A DNA stretch of 7,494 bases from CALGLS01 sp047626155 (GTDB taxonomy: Bacteria; Bacteroidota; Bacteroidia; Chitinophagales; Saprospiraceae): positions 1 to 7,494 of the forward strand of contig JBLHRR010000205.1 of assembly GCA_047626155.1 (NCBI GenBank), given 5' to 3'. The first letter of the stretch is position 1; each line of letters starts with the position of its first letter. Under the pieces are notes generated by a model. It ran no database searches, was not told where the DNA came from, and was given only the letters and a program-made list of their open reading frames with translations. This document shows positions 6,144 to 7,494 of the stretch, one piece after another. The position numbers and the translations under genes are program-made.

Positions 6144-6719
6144 ATGGATAAGTATCTTATAATCCTGATTATAGCAATAACGAGCTGTAGTCCTGTCGAA
6201 GAATCAAACGCAGAGATTATTAATAGTTGTGCACTAGGTGCTGATAAATATAGCAACGGAACAACTCACTATAATTCAAATGGACTATATGAACTAGAGG
6301 TTCCTAAAACTTGGCAATATGAACTTTCATTTAAGGAACCATATAGAACATGTCTCTTTCAGAATTCTTCAGGAAGTAACTATAATTTTGAATCACTTAC
6401 CATAACTGATGGCTTAAATTACGACGGATATTCACAAAGAAAAGCCTTTGATGAAACTATAAACTTACTCAAAAACGATAGTAATATAAGACGAATTAAA
6501 AATGGAAGCTACACAGTGAATTCTCAAAAATTAAGTTGGGTTTCATATGAAAATTTAGAACATGAGAAGGATGATCTAGGATGTTTAACTCTCGCTGTTC
6601 TTACAGAAGCATCAAATAAAAAACACTATTTTTGGATGCTAGCTAGTATATTTGGAGATGAAGAAATAGAAAATAGAATGTGTAACCTCATAGAGATAAT
6701 AAATACTTTTAAAGCATAA
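6144..6719 (+). CDS. Hypothetical small lipoprotein
   Basis: A 191-residue protein of unknown family. The N-terminus has one Lys, a hydrophobic stretch (YLIILIIAI, 4-12) and I-T-S-C15, an acceptable lipobox, so it is probably a lipoprotein anchored at Cys15, followed by an acidic tether. The rest is globular and Asn/Ser/Tyr-rich. 'LYELEVPKTWQYEL' at about 48-61, later 'SLTITDG', and a C-terminal 'LIEIINTFKA' resemble the general plan of PsbP/DUF1795-like lipoproteins, which is only a weak resemblance. Further cysteines at 29, 70, 147 and 180 could form disulfides. It starts 52 bp after the transporter stop on the same strand but is clearly richer in A/T and has different codon use, so a separate, possibly acquired origin is likely. 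No Shine-Dalgarno precedes the ATG. Confidence 0.7.
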   Translation: MDKYLIILIIAITSCSPVEESNAEIINSCALGADKYSNGTTHYNSNGLYELEVPKTWQYELSFKEPYRTCLFQNSSGSNYNFESLTITDGLNYDGYSQRKAFDETINLLKNDSNIRRIKNGSYTVNSQKLSWVSYENLEHEKDDLGCLTLAVLTEASNKKHYFWMLASIFGDEEIENRMCNLIEIINTFKA

Positions 6720-6723
6720 TTAA

Positions 6724-6828
6724 AGAAAAGCCAGTCGAGAGCACCTAAGTATTGTTTATGACGAAGAGATTGTTCGAGGAGTTAATGTTTTCCGCCATAA
6801 TACATACTCAATCGTTATTGCTAATTAG
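6724..6828 (+). pseudogene. Possible coding remnant without a start codon
   Basis: Between the lipoprotein and zinc-ribbon genes a 34-codon frame opens directly after an in-frame TAA (6721-6723) and ends at TAG 6826-6828. It has no ATG, but the translation (IVYDEEIVRGVNVFRHNTYS in the middle) looks like real protein, with alternating strand-like and charged residues rather than random A/T-rich translation. It is in a different frame from both neighbours. It may be the 3' scrap of a deleted gene. No family is recognised, and chance cannot be excluded at this length. Confidence 0.25.
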
Positions 6829-6834
6829 AAAATA

Positions 6835-7029
6835 ATGAATGAAAGAATATCAAAATGCTCAGAATGCGAAAGTGAATATTTTACTGATAGATCAGAAATG
6901 GCTGGATTGTGTCCTGAATGTTCTCATAAGCTATATGACTATAAAAACTGTGATCATGAGTTAAAAAACGGTAGATGTAGTAAATGTTATTGGGATGGAA
7001 CTCAATCAGAATATTTCAGAAAAAACTAA
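6835..7029 (+). CDS. Double zinc-ribbon miniprotein
   Basis: A 64-residue soluble protein of unknown role with two metal-binding cysteine sets. The first is C8-S-E-C11 with C26-P-E-C29, a treble-clef/zinc-ribbon spacing. The second is C39-D-H41 with C48-S-K-C51, in the pattern C-x-H-x-(n)-N-G-x-C-x-x-C known from short zinc-ribbon domains. The eight ligands would bind two zinc ions. Such miniproteins may bind nucleic acid or serve as protein adaptors; nothing here decides which. The start ATG 6835 overlaps the stop of a 25-codon ORF (6758-6835) as TAATG, but that ORF conflicts with the better-looking remnant frame 6724-6828. The gene lies in the same A/T-rich stretch as the lipoprotein gene. 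Confidence 0.68.
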   Translation: MNERISKCSECESEYFTDRSEMAGLCPECSHKLYDYKNCDHELKNGRCSKCYWDGTQSEYFRKN

Positions 7030-7043
7030 ATGCAACACAGTTT

Positions 7044-7154
7044 ATGGATTTAAAATTTGAAGAAAGTTTAAACTATTATCGAAACATCAAAAAAGCAGTT
7101 GCCCCTTCTAGAGAAGAAGCTACCGAAGAAAGAAACATCGAGCAGGTCAAATAA
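7044..7154 (+). pseudogene. 36-residue ORF resembling the C-terminal tail of Rpn / PD-(D/E)XK nuclease-transposase proteins
   Basis: ATG 7044 to TAA 7152-7154 encodes a charged, helical peptide beginning MDLKFEESLNYYRNIKKAVA and continuing with Arg/Glu-rich sequence (SREEATEERNIEQVK). The order 'EESL.YYR..K..' followed by an 'REE...EER' tail resembles the C-terminus of the Rpn family of recombination-promoting nucleases / putative PD-(D/E)XK transposases, as remembered and not searched. The nuclease core is absent from this window, so this would be a 3' remnant. It starts 14 bases after the zinc-ribbon stop. It may instead be an unrelated small protein. Confidence 0.33.
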
Positions 7155-7188
7155 ATGGGTTGTTGGCTCCTTTCTAAGCATCGAAATA

Positions 7189-7494
7189 TTACTTACTTAT
7201 CATCACATCCCCCTTCAATAATTCAATACGACCATCTTTAAACAATACTTCTGCATAGTAAATAAATACACCTGGGTTAAGGAAATCCCCCCTGAATCTA
7301 CCATCCCAACCTTGATCGGGGGCGTTTGCAAAAAAGTTGTTTAATTCATAAACCACTTCTCCCCAGCGATTATATATTTTGAAGATATTAATACTTGCTA
7401 CTTCTTGCCCTGTATGAATATAGAAAATATCGTTGTTGCCATCTCCGTTCGGGCTGAAGGCATTCGGAATGTATACTGCCCGGTCTTTACGCAC
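7189..7494 (-). CDS. T9SS type B sorting domain, C-terminus of a large secreted or surface protein (runs off right edge)
   Basis: The last 101 residues of a minus-strand gene whose upstream part lies outside the window; the first visible codon (GTG 7494-7492) is internal, not a start. The segment is a full gliding-motility-associated C-terminal domain (type B, CHU_C-like). It opens with VYIPNAFSPNGDGNNDIFYI, then INIFKIYNRWGEVVYE, then GWDGRFRGDFLNPGVFIYYA and a final strand ending DVMISK before TAA 7191-7189. Type B domains direct cargo through the Bacteroidota type IX secretion system across the outer membrane to the surface or medium. The passenger domain, and so the function, cannot be seen. 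It converges with the plus-strand zinc-ribbon stretch. Confidence 0.92.
   Translation of the reverse strand: MRKDRAVYIPNAFSPNGDGNNDIFYIHTGQEVASINIFKIYNRWGEVVYELNNFFANAPDQGWDGRFRGDFLNPGVFIYYAEVLFKDGRIELLKGDVMISK

Noticed and set aside
1..7494. CRISPR array, tRNA, rRNA, intact insertion sequence or defence cluster
   Set aside because: I looked on both strands. There are no regularly spaced direct repeats, no cloverleaf or rRNA sequence, and no transposase or defence-type domains beyond the uncertain Rpn-like tail.

Overview
The window looks like chromosomal DNA from a Bacteroidota species, possibly of the Saprospiraceae/Lewinella type. Three things point there. A gliding-motility / type IX secretion (type B) sorting domain lies at the right edge. 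Two upstream regions carry a TTTG ... TAnnTTTG-like promoter pattern. Gene starts have A-rich leaders without a clear Shine-Dalgarno sequence. Assignment to a family is inference; no rRNA or other phylogenetic marker is present.

Layout. Positions 1-4483 are all on the minus strand. Reading in the direction of transcription (right to left) they hold uridine kinase (3863-4483), a frameshifted outer-membrane beta-barrel gene (about 3156-3862), a small membrane protein (2610-3065), a GNAT acetyltransferase (2045-2575), an HI0933/YhiN-type flavoprotein (650-1861), and the N-terminal part of a secreted, probably beta-barrel protein leaving the left edge (1-444). From 4703 onward the plus strand holds a concentrative nucleoside transporter (4703-6091). 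An A/T-richer accessory stretch follows, with a small lipoprotein (6144-6719), a double zinc-ribbon miniprotein (6835-7029) and two short coding remnants. The right edge is the C-terminus of a minus-strand T9SS cargo protein (7189-7494).

The clearest functional unit is the divergent pair of uridine kinase and nucleoside transporter. The transporter would import nucleosides and the kinase would trap uridine or cytidine as the monophosphate: pyrimidine salvage. Their shared 219-bp intergenic region carries a good Bacteroidota-type promoter for the kinase and an 84-bp imperfect inverted-repeat element. The same repeat motif recurs, inverted, just behind the flavoprotein gene.

I see no CRISPR array, tRNA, rRNA, intact transposase, defence system or biosynthetic cluster. 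The most useful non-obvious observations are the broken beta-barrel gene, which needs two frame corrections; a 129-bp nested inverted-repeat/terminator-like element at 1914-2042; the dispersed GGTAACCGCAACGG repeats; and probable gene debris around the zinc-ribbon gene, including a possible Rpn/PD-(D/E)XK nuclease tail. I found no convincing new multi-gene system.
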